Part shown: in pieces, positions 26,578-36,162 of the stretch | Layout of the letters: each line of letters begins with the position of its first letter | Numbering within the stretch: the first letter of the stretch is position 1 | Assembly: GCF_017873565.1 (NCBI RefSeq) | Contig: NZ_JAGGKH010000006.1 | Coordinates: 62,001 to 126,000 of the forward strand | Reading direction: 5' to 3' | Source: Lederbergia galactosidilytica | GTDB lineage: Bacteria > Bacillota > Bacilli > Bacillales > Bacillaceae_C | DNA: 64,000 nucleotides | The notes under the pieces: generated by a model | Told to the model about the DNA's origin: nothing | The model's database searches: none | The model's input: the letters and a program-made list of their open reading frames with translations, nothing else | Position numbers and translations under genes: made by a program

Positions 26578-28962
26578 TTATACTGACTGTAAGATCAAAA
26601 CCTCGCCTTTATTAAGTTTAATATCCAAACAGTTCGCTGTCACCATCCTAATAATAGGGGATTTTTGCAAATTATATTTACAAAACTCAGGTAATATTAC
26701 CCGTATTTCTGTTTCCCTTTGCGCCTCTATCTTTCCAAAAAAAACTTTTTCTTCTGTATCCCAAGAAAACGAGATTTTCCCAGTTGTAAAACAAAGATCC
26801 ATAACTTCTCCTTGCTTCCATTTTCCTGGAAGAGCAGGTAATATTTTTACTACAGAGGGAGAAACATACATAAGCATCTCTTGCACTGCATTGATCCATC
26901 CTAAATTTGCATCTAATTGAACTGGAGCCGTTTGCGAATCCATACAGATCCCCATTCCGCGCCAATCATTATGCAAGGTAAAGAAATTATTCACTAAACA
27001 GGATTGCGCCAATACATTTAAGCATTCAAGCGCTTTATCTCCATCGCCCATTCGAGCATATATAGATGACATATGGACAAGCGACCATCCTGTTTGCGCA
27101 CCAATTAATCGTTTTTTTACAGCTGTTTTAAAAGCTTGAAATAAATAAGGTTTATCCTCCTGTGTGATTTCTTGCCCAGGAAAAATGGGATAAATATGGG
27201 ATAAATGCCGGTGATCATAACGATCAATAAAATCAGGGTGCATCCATTCACGAATTGCTCCATCCTCATTAATTTGATAATCAGGAATTCTTGCTAACAT
27301 TTCTTCCCAGTAATTAATCTTATCTGTTGCTTTTTCGTCAACTAATTTACTTCCCTCAATTAAATGGGATAATAATTCCTTCATTATCGCAAAATCAACC
27401 GTAGCATTAATCGTTGTTGGCATTGGGTGTGCTAATGGTTGCCCGTTTTGTGGCATATGATTTTTCGGTGTGTTTTCTGGTGAAACCGATGGATAGATTT
27501 GATAAAATCCATCTTCACCTTGCACAAGGAAATCCTCATAAAACAAGGCCACCTCCCGCATAAATGGCAGAGCCTTCTTCTTTAAAAAAGATCGGTCACC
27601 ACTAAATAAAAAATAGTCATAGAAATGTTTTGCTAACCATCCCGCTGCACCAGTCCAATTCATAATCACCGGCACCACTTGGTTTGGCACCCCAATTCCC
27701 GGAGTAGTGCCTGCAGGAATAAAAATTCCCCGACATCCATATAACCTCCGCGCATTTATTCTAAAATCTTCCATCATCTGCTCATAATAAGCAAATAAAG
27801 CAGGTGTAAATTCAATCAAACCACCGACATTAGCATGCCAATACATCATTTGGATATTCTCATTTGCCATATTATGGCCCCACATTAAGCGATAATCTCC
27901 AAACCATAGCCCATATAAGCCAAATGGCCGCCCTGTTGGTCTCGTTCCTGAAATAAATAAATACCTTCCATATGCCCACATTTTTTCGATTAAGCTAGTT
28001 GGTGCTTCTCCACTATATGCTTCAAGAAGCAGCTCTTCGTTTGAACGTGGATCAACGTTCCTACTTAATTTTAGGTTTGCAGAGTGGAATAACCGCCTAT
28101 GAATCTTTTCATGTCGGCAAAGTAGTTCATTATAATCACAATTGATATTGGCTAATTCATCTCTCAATCTTTCCCAATCCTTATGCCGCTCTCCTTTTAA
28201 AAATACTTTTACTAAAATGAGAATTTTGCCAGCATTGGTTAGTTGAATATGCTCTTTTCCTTCCTTCATTTCACCGTTCGTCATAATGACACGTAAAACT
28301 GCCCCAAAGTCTGTTCCGTCCTCATTTTTGCTTGCATAATAATAATAAGGTGGTTTCACTATCTCTTCAGCCTCCTCCATAAGTAGAGGAGCTATGTCGA
28401 TTAGTTTTTTTGCTTCACTTTTATGAAGTGCTAATTGAACATCCGCTTGAATTGAAGGGGAAGTTGAGGTAATCTCATATGCAATTAGATCATCCGTACG
28501 GGAGACAAATAATTTCCGCTCATAACTTTTTGGGCCATCCTTCCATTTGACCGATATTTCACCTGTTTCCATATTGAGTATTCTTCGGTAATCTTTAAAA
28601 GCATGTTCACAAGCCATGGTTATTTTCAAGGCTCCAAGCGGTAATCTAGAAGCTAAACGCGTCTTATATCCTTTATCCTTTAAGGTATTTGCCAAATTCC
28701 AACTAGCTGCTTTATACTTCTTCTCGGTCATTAATTTTCTTGTTTCTTCAAGAGTATATCGGACATCAGGAACTTCATCTTTTTTCCCTAAATGCCATAA
28801 ATCCTCATGATTCATAAGGATCGTTTCATCTTTAATACCTCCATAAACAGCTGTACCAATCTTGCCGTTCCCAGACGGTAAAGCTTCTCTCCACATATTT
28901 TTCCACCATGAAGCAGGATAGCTTAATTTTAACTTGTAACGATCATTTTCTTCATTCATCAT
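26578..28962 (-). CDS. GH95-family glycoside hydrolase
   Basis: The protein has 794 residues with no signal peptide, so it is cytoplasmic. The N-terminal beta domain has 'WREALPSGNGKIGTAVYGG'. In the (alpha/alpha)6 barrel, 'NENIQMMYWHANVGG' near 367 aligns with the N-x-N catalytic asparagines of GH95, followed by 'SPENTPKN', 'TINATVDFAIMKELL' and 'HRHLSHIYPIFPGQ'. Family members are alpha-L-fucosidases and alpha-L-galactosidases; the exact sugar is not determined here. The start overlaps the upstream PmoA-like gene by 11 bases. It probably acts on imported oligosaccharide. Confidence 0.8.
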   Translation of the reverse strand: MMNEENDRYKLKLSYPASWWKNMWREALPSGNGKIGTAVYGGIKDETILMNHEDLWHLGKKDEVPDVRYTLEETRKLMTEKKYKAASWNLANTLKDKGYKTRLASRLPLGALKITMACEHAFKDYRRILNMETGEISVKWKDGPKSYERKLFVSRTDDLIAYEITSTSPSIQADVQLALHKSEAKKLIDIAPLLMEEAEEIVKPPYYYYASKNEDGTDFGAVLRVIMTNGEMKEGKEHIQLTNAGKILILVKVFLKGERHKDWERLRDELANINCDYNELLCRHEKIHRRLFHSANLKLSRNVDPRSNEELLLEAYSGEAPTSLIEKMWAYGRYLFISGTRPTGRPFGLYGLWFGDYRLMWGHNMANENIQMMYWHANVGGLIEFTPALFAYYEQMMEDFRINARRLYGCRGIFIPAGTTPGIGVPNQVVPVIMNWTGAAGWLAKHFYDYFLFSGDRSFLKKKALPFMREVALFYEDFLVQGEDGFYQIYPSVSPENTPKNHMPQNGQPLAHPMPTTINATVDFAIMKELLSHLIEGSKLVDEKATDKINYWEEMLARIPDYQINEDGAIREWMHPDFIDRYDHRHLSHIYPIFPGQEITQEDKPYLFQAFKTAVKKRLIGAQTGWSLVHMSSIYARMGDGDKALECLNVLAQSCLVNNFFTLHNDWRGMGICMDSQTAPVQLDANLGWINAVQEMLMYVSPSVVKILPALPGKWKQGEVMDLCFTTGKISFSWDTEEKVFFGKIEAQRETEIRVILPEFCKYNLQKSPIIRMVTANCLDIKLNKGEVLILQSV

Positions 28963-30088
28963 CTTTTATCACTTTCACTTTAGGCGGGTGAATAAAATCT
29001 TGATAACGCTCAGCAACAGAGGCTTCTTGTGTATCTCCTCTGTGGAAATAAATTCGGTAGGTATAAGAAAGTGATTCACCTTTGTTTAAAACCTGACCAC
29101 CTCGAAAATAAAAATTATTCGGGGCAATTAAACCATAATTGCGAATATGCCAATACGTTGGAAATTCAGTTATTTGCGGATCTTCAAATGTTGCAATTCC
29201 AAGTATATCTCCTCCAACCTTTCCAAAATAATCACACCATGGTGCGCTATTGCCCCAACACTCTTCTTCATTTATAGAGCCATGAGCATTCACAATTGTC
29301 CCACCTCGGTCAACACTCATCGTTTCAGCAACTCGGATCCCTAGCGGCCCAGCTTCTTTTGTTGCTCCAAGTTCAACTCTTCCAAAATCCGCACTAAGGG
29401 TAAATGATATATCGATAAGACGAGCATCGGCTGGCGTATTAAAAATGGTAAACGTTCGGCGCTCGTTCATAAGCGGATGCCCTTTAAAATTTGTCCATTC
29501 TATTTCAGATGAGATTCTAGCAAAAACTGGCCCAGCATACTTTTCTCGAATATGATTAATTTTTTGCTTACCATAGTTTGGTCGTTCGTTCCATGCATCT
29601 ATTCCGTTAACATCCCCGATTCCAAGCCAGATCGATCTATGATGCGGATGCTCAGTTGTCTCAAAATCAAGCCGTGTATAACTTTTGCCATTTGGTCCAA
29701 TAATCGGCCCAATATAAGGTTTTGCTAAAGCCGGATCCATTACATAGGAAGTTGCAAGCTCATTATCTATTAAGATATCAAACCTATTTTCTCTTTCGAA
29801 GATATCCACACTTCCTAACTCATTTATTGGCTTGCCTTCATTAAACTTAATTGTATAAGTGATTGTTTCTTGTGCAGCCAATTCTCGAATTAACCAATGT
29901 AGTACAATCGTATCTTCTGTTTCTTCGGTCTGTACAGCTACCGAAGCACCACTCTCATCAAACATGTGCACATTAAGCGAATTTATTTCAAATAATGGTA
30001 AAGATGTTTTTAGCAATTGAAATGAAACAGGACAGTGTTCCCTGTCATGGTTTCCCGCTGCTACTTTTATTTTAATCTGATTGCACAT
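28952..30088 (-). CDS. PmoA-like protein (DUF6807 type)
   Basis: The protein has 378 residues, soluble and rich in beta strands. 'PIIGPNGKSYTRLDFETTEH' and 'HPHHRSIWLGIGDVNG' are the conserved core of the family named PmoA in Pfam; despite the name it is not a monooxygenase subunit here. Members are common in polysaccharide-use clusters of Paenibacillus and Bacillus, but the reaction is not firmly known. It overlaps the TIM-barrel gene by 17 bases upstream and the GH95 gene by 11 bases downstream, so the three form one translationally coupled unit. Confidence 0.75.
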   Translation of the reverse strand: MCNQIKIKVAAGNHDREHCPVSFQLLKTSLPLFEINSLNVHMFDESGASVAVQTEETEDTIVLHWLIRELAAQETITYTIKFNEGKPINELGSVDIFERENRFDILIDNELATSYVMDPALAKPYIGPIIGPNGKSYTRLDFETTEHPHHRSIWLGIGDVNGIDAWNERPNYGKQKINHIREKYAGPVFARISSEIEWTNFKGHPLMNERRTFTIFNTPADARLIDISFTLSADFGRVELGATKEAGPLGIRVAETMSVDRGGTIVNAHGSINEEECWGNSAPWCDYFGKVGGDILGIATFEDPQITEFPTYWHIRNYGLIAPNNFYFRGGQVLNKGESLSYTYRIYFHRGDTQEASVAERYQDFIHPPKVKVIKDDE

Positions 30089-30956
30089 TTGTTAGACCCT
30101 CCTCTTGCGCAAACCAGGTATTTTTAACAAACTGTAGTGATTGGGCACTTACTTCTACAAGCGAGGCTGCATTACATTCTGCTGAAATCCGACCTTTATA
30201 TTTTGCTTCTTGTAAAACAAGGAAAAGCTTAGAAAAATCCATTGATTCTTCCTCATTTAATTCTCCTGGAAATCGCCGATTTCGATCAGATATATGAACA
30301 TGAGAAATCCACCCATCCTTTATTCCTTGGGTTAAAAATGTAAAGGACTCATTCTCCAAGTCCATATGATAGCTATCCGCTAGTACTTTGATATGTGGTA
30401 AATTCACCTCTTCTGCAAGGGATATTGCCTCTTTTACAGTATTGATTATATTACTTTCTGCTTTATTTAATGGTTCAATCGCAATGGTAATTCCATACTT
30501 TGCACCATATGTTTCACAACGAGATAGAAACTGTGTAATTTGTTCATATGCTTCTGCTGTAGAAAATTCTTCAGGAATGTTCCTGGCTTCCCCACTTCCA
30601 AAAACAATTTGCTTTCCACCAATTTCATGGACTCGCTTCATCGCCAACTCTAAATAGGTATCTAAATCCGCAAAAGACACTGTTGGGCCCACAACTTTTA
30701 ATTGTGGAGGAATAAAGCTATTACAGACAGGGATATCTAAAGGAGATTGTTGAATTACTTTTTTCGCCTGCTGAAACTCCTCATCTGTTAGTTGTGTGAG
30801 AAATTGAACCGTTAATTCCGCAAAATCATAGCCATTTTCCGCTAATAAATCTAAACCCTCTTGTAGTTGCGTCACCTTCCCCTTAATAGAATTGTCCCCA
30901 TTCGATTGTGGTACAAATGATCCGATAATAAGACAACATCCAAATTCAGTTTGCAT
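30072..30956 (-). CDS. Sugar phosphate isomerase/epimerase, TIM barrel
   Basis: The protein has 294 residues of the AP endonuclease 2-like barrel fold. Likely metal ligands are Glu in 'ITIAIEPLNK' (near 155), Asp and His in 'VLADSYHMD' (near 191), His in 'SHVHISDRNR' and Glu in 'RISAECN'. This pattern matches ketose 3-epimerases and related isomerases. The substrate is unknown but is probably a sugar released by the neighbouring glycosidase. It is the first gene of the unit, and a cre-like site lies 121 bases upstream. Confidence 0.8.
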   Translation of the reverse strand: MQTEFGCCLIIGSFVPQSNGDNSIKGKVTQLQEGLDLLAENGYDFAELTVQFLTQLTDEEFQQAKKVIQQSPLDIPVCNSFIPPQLKVVGPTVSFADLDTYLELAMKRVHEIGGKQIVFGSGEARNIPEEFSTAEAYEQITQFLSRCETYGAKYGITIAIEPLNKAESNIINTVKEAISLAEEVNLPHIKVLADSYHMDLENESFTFLTQGIKDGWISHVHISDRNRRFPGELNEEESMDFSKLFLVLQEAKYKGRISAECNAASLVEVSAQSLQFVKNTWFAQEEGLTNVQSD

Positions 30957-31076
30957 CTTTTTTATCCTCCTGCTCTATTTTTTTCTATGCAAATCTCATT
31001 TATCTTTTTGAGGAAATGGTGGTTTCGATATTTTATGTTAGAAGATTGCCACCTCCACATCATTTCTCACATCCAT

Positions 31077-31090
31077 TGAATTCGTTTTCA
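31077..31090 (-). promoter_or_regulatory. cre-like site (CcpA) before the isomerase operon
   Basis: Minus-strand TGAAAACGAATTCA matches TGWAANCGNTNWCA at 13 of 14 positions. It lies in the 230-base gap between the AraC gene and the isomerase gene. Confidence 0.65.
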
Positions 31091-31186
31091 TTTTTAGAAT
31101 AAAAGCAATTACTGAACTTCGCTAAACATATTTTGCTAGATTGTAAAATCTTCAACATATTTTGTTCTCTGTACACAACTTAAAAA

Positions 31187-32038
31187 CTAATTATTATGAA
31201 TTCTCCGGTAATAAGATGGTGTATAACGTGTGTGGTTTTTAAACACTCTTCCAAAATGAGTTAAACTATTAAAGCCTACTTTTCCAGCAATATCAATTAC
31301 TTTCATCTCTGATTCTCGTAATAATCTTTGGGCTTCTTGAATCCGTACATGATTTAGATACTCACTATAGGTGAAACCTGTCGCCTTTTTAAAAATTCTA
31401 CTTAAATAATAAGAGCTGATAAAAAACTCATCTGCTACAGAATCAAGGGTCAGTTCAGAAGTGTGATAATGTTTATTAATATAGTGAATAATATCTGTCA
31501 TTTTATGATATACACTACCTGTAAATTCTTGTGTGTCTGCCGTATTTCTATTTAAATAACGCACAGAAGAAATAAGCAGCTGAATTAACAACGTTTTCAA
31601 AAATAGATCTACACAATCCTCTTCCTTTTGCATCTCACTAATCATTTTAAATAATATATATTCAATTTCCTGTTGTTCATGACGATTAAGCTGAATAATT
31701 AAGGTTTGATTGAAAACAGCTTGTAAAAGTGATGAATAGGTATTTTTCTCATTGGCAAATAATTGATCATTAAAATTAATTAGTAATCTCTCATGTTCAT
31801 ATTGATCAACATAAAAAGTTCTATGTAGAATACCTTTATTTATAAAAACTAGATTCCCTGAGTTTACATAATATGTTTTATCGTTAATAAAGTACTTTCG
31901 CTTTCCATTGATTAGATAGTATACTTCATAATGATCGACATGAGTATGATAATCAGGCATAGCATCTTTTGTGTCTCGTTTACGATGACTAATATGTAAT
32001 GGATCATTAGGCTTTTGATAGGAGAAATTAATATCCAT
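31187..32038 (-). CDS. AraC-family transcriptional regulator
   Basis: The protein has 283 residues. The N-terminal cupin sensor domain has 'PDYHTHVDHYEVYYLINGKR'. The C-terminal pair of helix-turn-helix motifs is 'LDSVADEFFISSYYLSRIFK' and 'EMKVIDIAGKVGFNSLTHFG', with the terminal 'FKNHTRYTPSYYR'. It very likely activates the downstream isomerase/PmoA/GH95 operon in response to a sugar signal. It is the first gene of the accessory cluster on this strand. Confidence 0.9.
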   Translation of the reverse strand: MDINFSYQKPNDPLHISHRKRDTKDAMPDYHTHVDHYEVYYLINGKRKYFINDKTYYVNSGNLVFINKGILHRTFYVDQYEHERLLINFNDQLFANEKNTYSSLLQAVFNQTLIIQLNRHEQQEIEYILFKMISEMQKEEDCVDLFLKTLLIQLLISSVRYLNRNTADTQEFTGSVYHKMTDIIHYINKHYHTSELTLDSVADEFFISSYYLSRIFKKATGFTYSEYLNHVRIQEAQRLLRESEMKVIDIAGKVGFNSLTHFGRVFKNHTRYTPSYYRRIHNN

Positions 32039-32100
32039 TTAGATCCCCCCGTAAATGATAGACGAACATATGTAACAAAATCAATAATATCCTTAATCCG

Positions 32101-32546
<446 letters not shown>

Positions 32547-32568
32547 TCATCGGGAAAGTTTGTTCACT

Positions 32569-32676
32569 TCATTTGGTCATACGAACATTCGGTGCAATAA
32601 ACACCCAATATAAGATTCCCCATACGATAGCCATAATTAAGATCAAAATAAATAAAGTAATATTCTTTTTGCGCAA
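32569..32676 (-). CDS. Small single-pass membrane protein, 35 residues
   Basis: A TTG start at 32676 has an AAGGGGTG site 6 bases upstream; the stop is at 32569. The product is 'MRKKN' followed by one transmembrane helix ('ITLFILILIMAIVWGILYW') and a short tail 'APNVRMTK'. Good ribosome binding site, positive-inside N-terminus and position 79 bases before ribT support a real gene, perhaps in one transcript with ribT. I do not recognise the family. Confidence 0.6.
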   Translation of the reverse strand: MRKKNITLFILILIMAIVWGILYWVFIAPNVRMTK

Positions 32677-32938
32677 GAATGCACACCCCTTAATCCTCTA
32701 TCACTACTTCTTTATAATTACATGATTAATTGTACTGGCTATGCTGCGTTTTAGCAAATGATTCTAATCTTTAACTGTAAAAAATAGGTAGCAAACACTT
32801 TATTTCCCAATTTTACCTTATTTATACCTATATAGACGAAAAATGACAAAAAAAGTTTCACTTTATCGGTAAATATGCTAAAGCCTGTGTACAATTTAGA
32901 ATTGGTCAGGATATAGATGTCGTCTCCAAACATTTAAG

Positions 32939-32958
32939 AAACCCGCAATATGCGGGTT
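32939..32958 (-). terminator. Short hairpin terminator at lysA stop
   Basis: AACCCGCA / TGCGGGTT forms a compact 8-base stem across the lysA stop, followed by TCTTAAATG on the minus strand. The U-tail is weak. Confidence 0.55.
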
Positions 32959-34276
32959 AAACTTGTGACTTTTCAACATATGACAAGTCCAAACGTAATA
33001 AATCCTCGTACGACTCTCTTTTTACGACTAGTTGACTCGTTCCATTTTCCACAAATACAACTGGTGGTCTTGGAATGCGATTATAGTTGTTGGACATAGA
33101 GTATCCATAGGCACCTGTACAAAAAACAGCTAGAATATCATTTGGCGCGGCCTCCGGCAAAGGTAAATCCCAAATAAGCATATCTCCGGATTCACAACAT
33201 TTTCCAGCAATCGCTACAGTTTCCGTCGTTTTCTCATTGGCTCGATTAGCCAAAATAGCTTCATATTTAGCATCATAAAGAGCAGGTCTTAAATTATCTG
33301 TCATGCCCCCATCCACCGCCAAATATTTACGAATATTAGGTACATCTTTTTGCGAACCGACTGAATATAGCGTTGTTCCTGCGTCCCCTACCATCGAACG
33401 GCCTGGTTCAATCCAAATTTCTGGTAATGCCAATCCAAGTCTCTCTGTTTCAATTCTCACTTCATCAATCATTTCAACTACATAAGACTCGGGAGACAAA
33501 GGAGCATCTTCATCCGTATACCGAATTCCAAATCCCCCACCCAAATTTAACACAGATGCTTCAAAAAGAAGCGACTCATTCCATTCAGCTAATTTTTCAA
33601 GAAGCTTTTTTGCCGCCAATTTAAAACCTGTCGTTTCAAAAATTTGCGATCCAATATGACAATGTAAGCCAAGTACATCTAAATATTGATTTTGTATGGC
33701 ATAGGTAAGAGCATCTTCTGCTTGCCCATTTTGTAAATCAAAACCAAACTTTGAATCTTCTTGCCCTGTTAGGATGTAATCATGCGTATGTGCTTCAATT
33801 CCTGGGGTCACTCGTAATAAAACCTTTACTTCCTGTTTTCGCTGTTCACATAGTTGCGCAAGTAAATACAGTTCATGAAAATTATCGACTACAATACAGC
33901 CAACATGATAATCTAAAGCCATGAGTAATTCGGACTCACTTTTGTTATTTCCATGAAAATGGATTCTCTCACTAGGAAATTCTGCTTTGATGGCTGTAAA
34001 TAGTTCCCCACCTGAAACAACATCTAACGATAGGCCTTCTTCTTCAACGAGTTGAATCATGGCTATCGTAGAAAATGCTTTACTTGCATAAGCGACTTGT
34101 GCTTTAACTCCCATGCTTTCGAATGTCTTTTTAAACGCCCTTGCTCTTTTTCTAATAAGAGCTACATCATATACATAAAGAGGCGTACCATATTTTTTAG
34201 CGAGTGTTACGGTATCCACCCCACCTATTTCCAAATGACCGATCTCGTTAATATTTGCTGTTCCATATAAATGCAT
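32957..34276 (-). CDS. lysA: LysA, diaminopimelate decarboxylase
   Basis: The protein has 439 residues. The PLP-binding Lys is in 'AYASKAFST' near 66. 'GLHCHIGSQI', 'NLGGGFGIRY', 'EPGRSMVGDAG' and the cross-subunit Cys in 'GKCCESGD' are all present. It decarboxylates meso-diaminopimelate to L-lysine, the last step of lysine synthesis. In B. subtilis it also follows spoVAF. No lysine riboswitch is visible upstream. Confidence 0.96.
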   Translation of the reverse strand: MHLYGTANINEIGHLEIGGVDTVTLAKKYGTPLYVYDVALIRKRARAFKKTFESMGVKAQVAYASKAFSTIAMIQLVEEEGLSLDVVSGGELFTAIKAEFPSERIHFHGNNKSESELLMALDYHVGCIVVDNFHELYLLAQLCEQRKQEVKVLLRVTPGIEAHTHDYILTGQEDSKFGFDLQNGQAEDALTYAIQNQYLDVLGLHCHIGSQIFETTGFKLAAKKLLEKLAEWNESLLFEASVLNLGGGFGIRYTDEDAPLSPESYVVEMIDEVRIETERLGLALPEIWIEPGRSMVGDAGTTLYSVGSQKDVPNIRKYLAVDGGMTDNLRPALYDAKYEAILANRANEKTTETVAIAGKCCESGDMLIWDLPLPEAAPNDILAVFCTGAYGYSMSNNYNRIPRPPVVFVENGTSQLVVKRESYEDLLRLDLSYVEKSQV

Positions 34277-34383
34277 TTTTCCCCCACCTTAGAAATAACC
34301 TGAACGGTTGGATAAATGAAGATTATTCTCTTTCTGATAAGTAGGATTACTTTATCATAATCTAAATATTTATGCAATAAACA

Positions 34384-35868
34384 TCAATTTTTTGGTGGTT
34401 GGCGAAATCGATCCTGCGGTCGAACGACACTTGGACGAAGCACAGCGCCAGGAACAGGCCGTCTAAGTAATATATTAAATAAGCCTTTAGGATTAAATGG
34501 TAGTAATGGCCATAGATAAGGAGCATCTAATGGTTTGCTTTGCGCTAGATAAATTATATACAATGTACAGCCAATAATTAGACCTGGTCCTTTAAATATA
34601 GCCACACATAGTAATAAGAACATTCGGACCATTTTATTCGCTACACTGAGCTCATAACTTGGTGTGGAAAAAGTTCCCACAGCAACGATCGAAACATACA
34701 AAATGACTTCCGATTGAAAAAGACCAACCTCAACAGCGATTTCACCAATTAACACTGCCGCAATTAAGCCCATTGCCGTAGAAAGGGGGGTTGGAGTGTG
34801 TATAGCAGCAATCCGTAAGAATTCGACACCAAGATCAGCAATAAGAAGCTGTATAATTAAAGGAATATGTGATTGCTCATTTGGTCCTATAAATGATAAT
34901 TGTTCCGGCAAGTAAGTAGGGTCCATTACAAATAAGTACCAAAATGGCAATAGGAAAATAGATGCCCAAATCCCAATGAAACGAGTCCAACGTACGAATG
35001 TACCCACTGAGGGGGACTGTCGATATTCTTCAGCATGTTGAACATGATGAAAATAAGTTGTTGGGGTAATCATAACGCTTGGCGATGTATCAATATAAAT
35101 TAATACATGTCCCTCCAACAAATGAATGGAAGCAACATCTGCCCTCTCCGTATAACGAACAAGAGGGTAGGGATTATACCCTTGCTTCATTAAATACTCT
35201 TCAATGGTTTTATCCGCCATGGTAATGCCATCTATATCGATCGCTTCTAATTCCTTGCGAATGGTATGAACCAATCTAGGATTAGCAATTCCTTTTATGT
35301 AACCGATGGCAACATCTGTTTTTGACCGTTCCCCTATTTGCATAATTTCGAATCTTAATCGTTCATCACGAATTCTTCTTCTCGTTATAGCCGTATTGAC
35401 AATAATATTCTCAACATAACCATCTCGAGAACCCCGAACAACCTTTTCCGTATCAGGCTCTTCGGGTTGCCTCCCAGGATAATTACGAACATCAACAATG
35501 AGAGCCCTATCTGCCCCTTCTACTACAACAGCCATCAAACCTGACAATACTTGATCAACCATTTCATCCATTGTTTTAGCCGGCTCAACAGATGAAGAGC
35601 TTAGTCTATTCTCAATTAATTCGTATTGTTTAGATGTCACCTTTTCCGTATCATTTAGTTTCTGGAGTTCTTTCATAATTTCCGTTATCATTAGAGAATC
35701 GCAGAGACCATTTAACGTATATAGATGGACCCTTTTCTTCAATATAACTAATTTTCTTATATCCAGATCAAAACTGGTTCCAAGTCCTACTCTGTCTTCA
35801 AAATATTTCTCAATAACGTCAGGATTTTTATCGATCCGCATTTTTTTCTCCTGATCTAGCTTACTCAA
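34384..35868 (-). CDS. spoVAF: SpoVAF, GerA-family spore membrane protein
   Basis: The protein has 494 residues from a TTG at 35868 with a strong AAAGGAGG site. A soluble N-terminal half ('VLSGLMAVVVEGADRALIVD') is followed by four to five membrane segments (about 285-455) and a basic C-terminal tail, as in GerA-family A subunits. SpoVAF sits in the spore inner membrane and aids nutrient germination. The preceding genes spoVAA to spoVAE, which form the dipicolinate channel in B. subtilis, are missing here. It has its own sigma-G-like promoter. Confidence 0.93.
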   Translation of the reverse strand: MSKLDQEKKMRIDKNPDVIEKYFEDRVGLGTSFDLDIRKLVILKKRVHLYTLNGLCDSLMITEIMKELQKLNDTEKVTSKQYELIENRLSSSSVEPAKTMDEMVDQVLSGLMAVVVEGADRALIVDVRNYPGRQPEEPDTEKVVRGSRDGYVENIIVNTAITRRRIRDERLRFEIMQIGERSKTDVAIGYIKGIANPRLVHTIRKELEAIDIDGITMADKTIEEYLMKQGYNPYPLVRYTERADVASIHLLEGHVLIYIDTSPSVMITPTTYFHHVQHAEEYRQSPSVGTFVRWTRFIGIWASIFLLPFWYLFVMDPTYLPEQLSFIGPNEQSHIPLIIQLLIADLGVEFLRIAAIHTPTPLSTAMGLIAAVLIGEIAVEVGLFQSEVILYVSIVAVGTFSTPSYELSVANKMVRMFLLLCVAIFKGPGLIIGCTLYIIYLAQSKPLDAPYLWPLLPFNPKGLFNILLRRPVPGAVLRPSVVRPQDRFRQPPKN

Positions 35869-35936
35869 TGGTCAAATCCTCCTTTCATTCCCTTTACCTT
35901 TTGTTTCTTATCCTATTCTTTCTAGCACTTAGCGCT

Positions 35937-35967
35937 TAGTATGTCGTAAACATTTCGCTTTTATACA
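35937..35967 (-). promoter_or_regulatory. Sigma-G-like promoter of spoVAF
   Basis: Minus-strand TGTATA (35967-35962) and CATACTA (35943-35937) are 18 bases apart. CATACTA is a full match to the sigma-G -10 (CATWMTA), and TGTATA is close to TGAATA. It lies about 70 bases before the spoVAF start. Confidence 0.65.
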
Positions 35968-36114
35968 GAGCGTATGATACTGATGTGAATCTCTGCAGGC
36001 TCCACTAAGCTTTCCATAGATTGGATAAAATTCAGTTAGGATGGATTTTAGGATCCGCTTGTAAGTCTCCAAACCTCAAGTAAAGGCATTAGCTACTTGT
36101 ACATGTAGACCTAC

Positions 36115-36162
36115 CAAAAAAGAAGGAACATATGGATGTTTCAAGCATCCATATGTTCCTTC
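36115..36162 (-). terminator. Strong terminator at the sigF 3' end
   Basis: A 17-base perfect stem GAAGGAACATATGGATG / CATCCATATGTTCCTTC lies across the sigF stop and is followed by TTTTTT on the minus strand. It separates the spoIIA operon from spoVAF. Confidence 0.95.

Noticed and set aside
32751-32933. 60-codon minus-strand frame between the small membrane gene and lysA
   Set aside because: No ribosome binding site or conserved pattern; A/T-rich chance frame.
32957-34383. Lysine riboswitch before lysA
   Set aside because: The 107-base gap upstream is too short and lacks L-box motifs.
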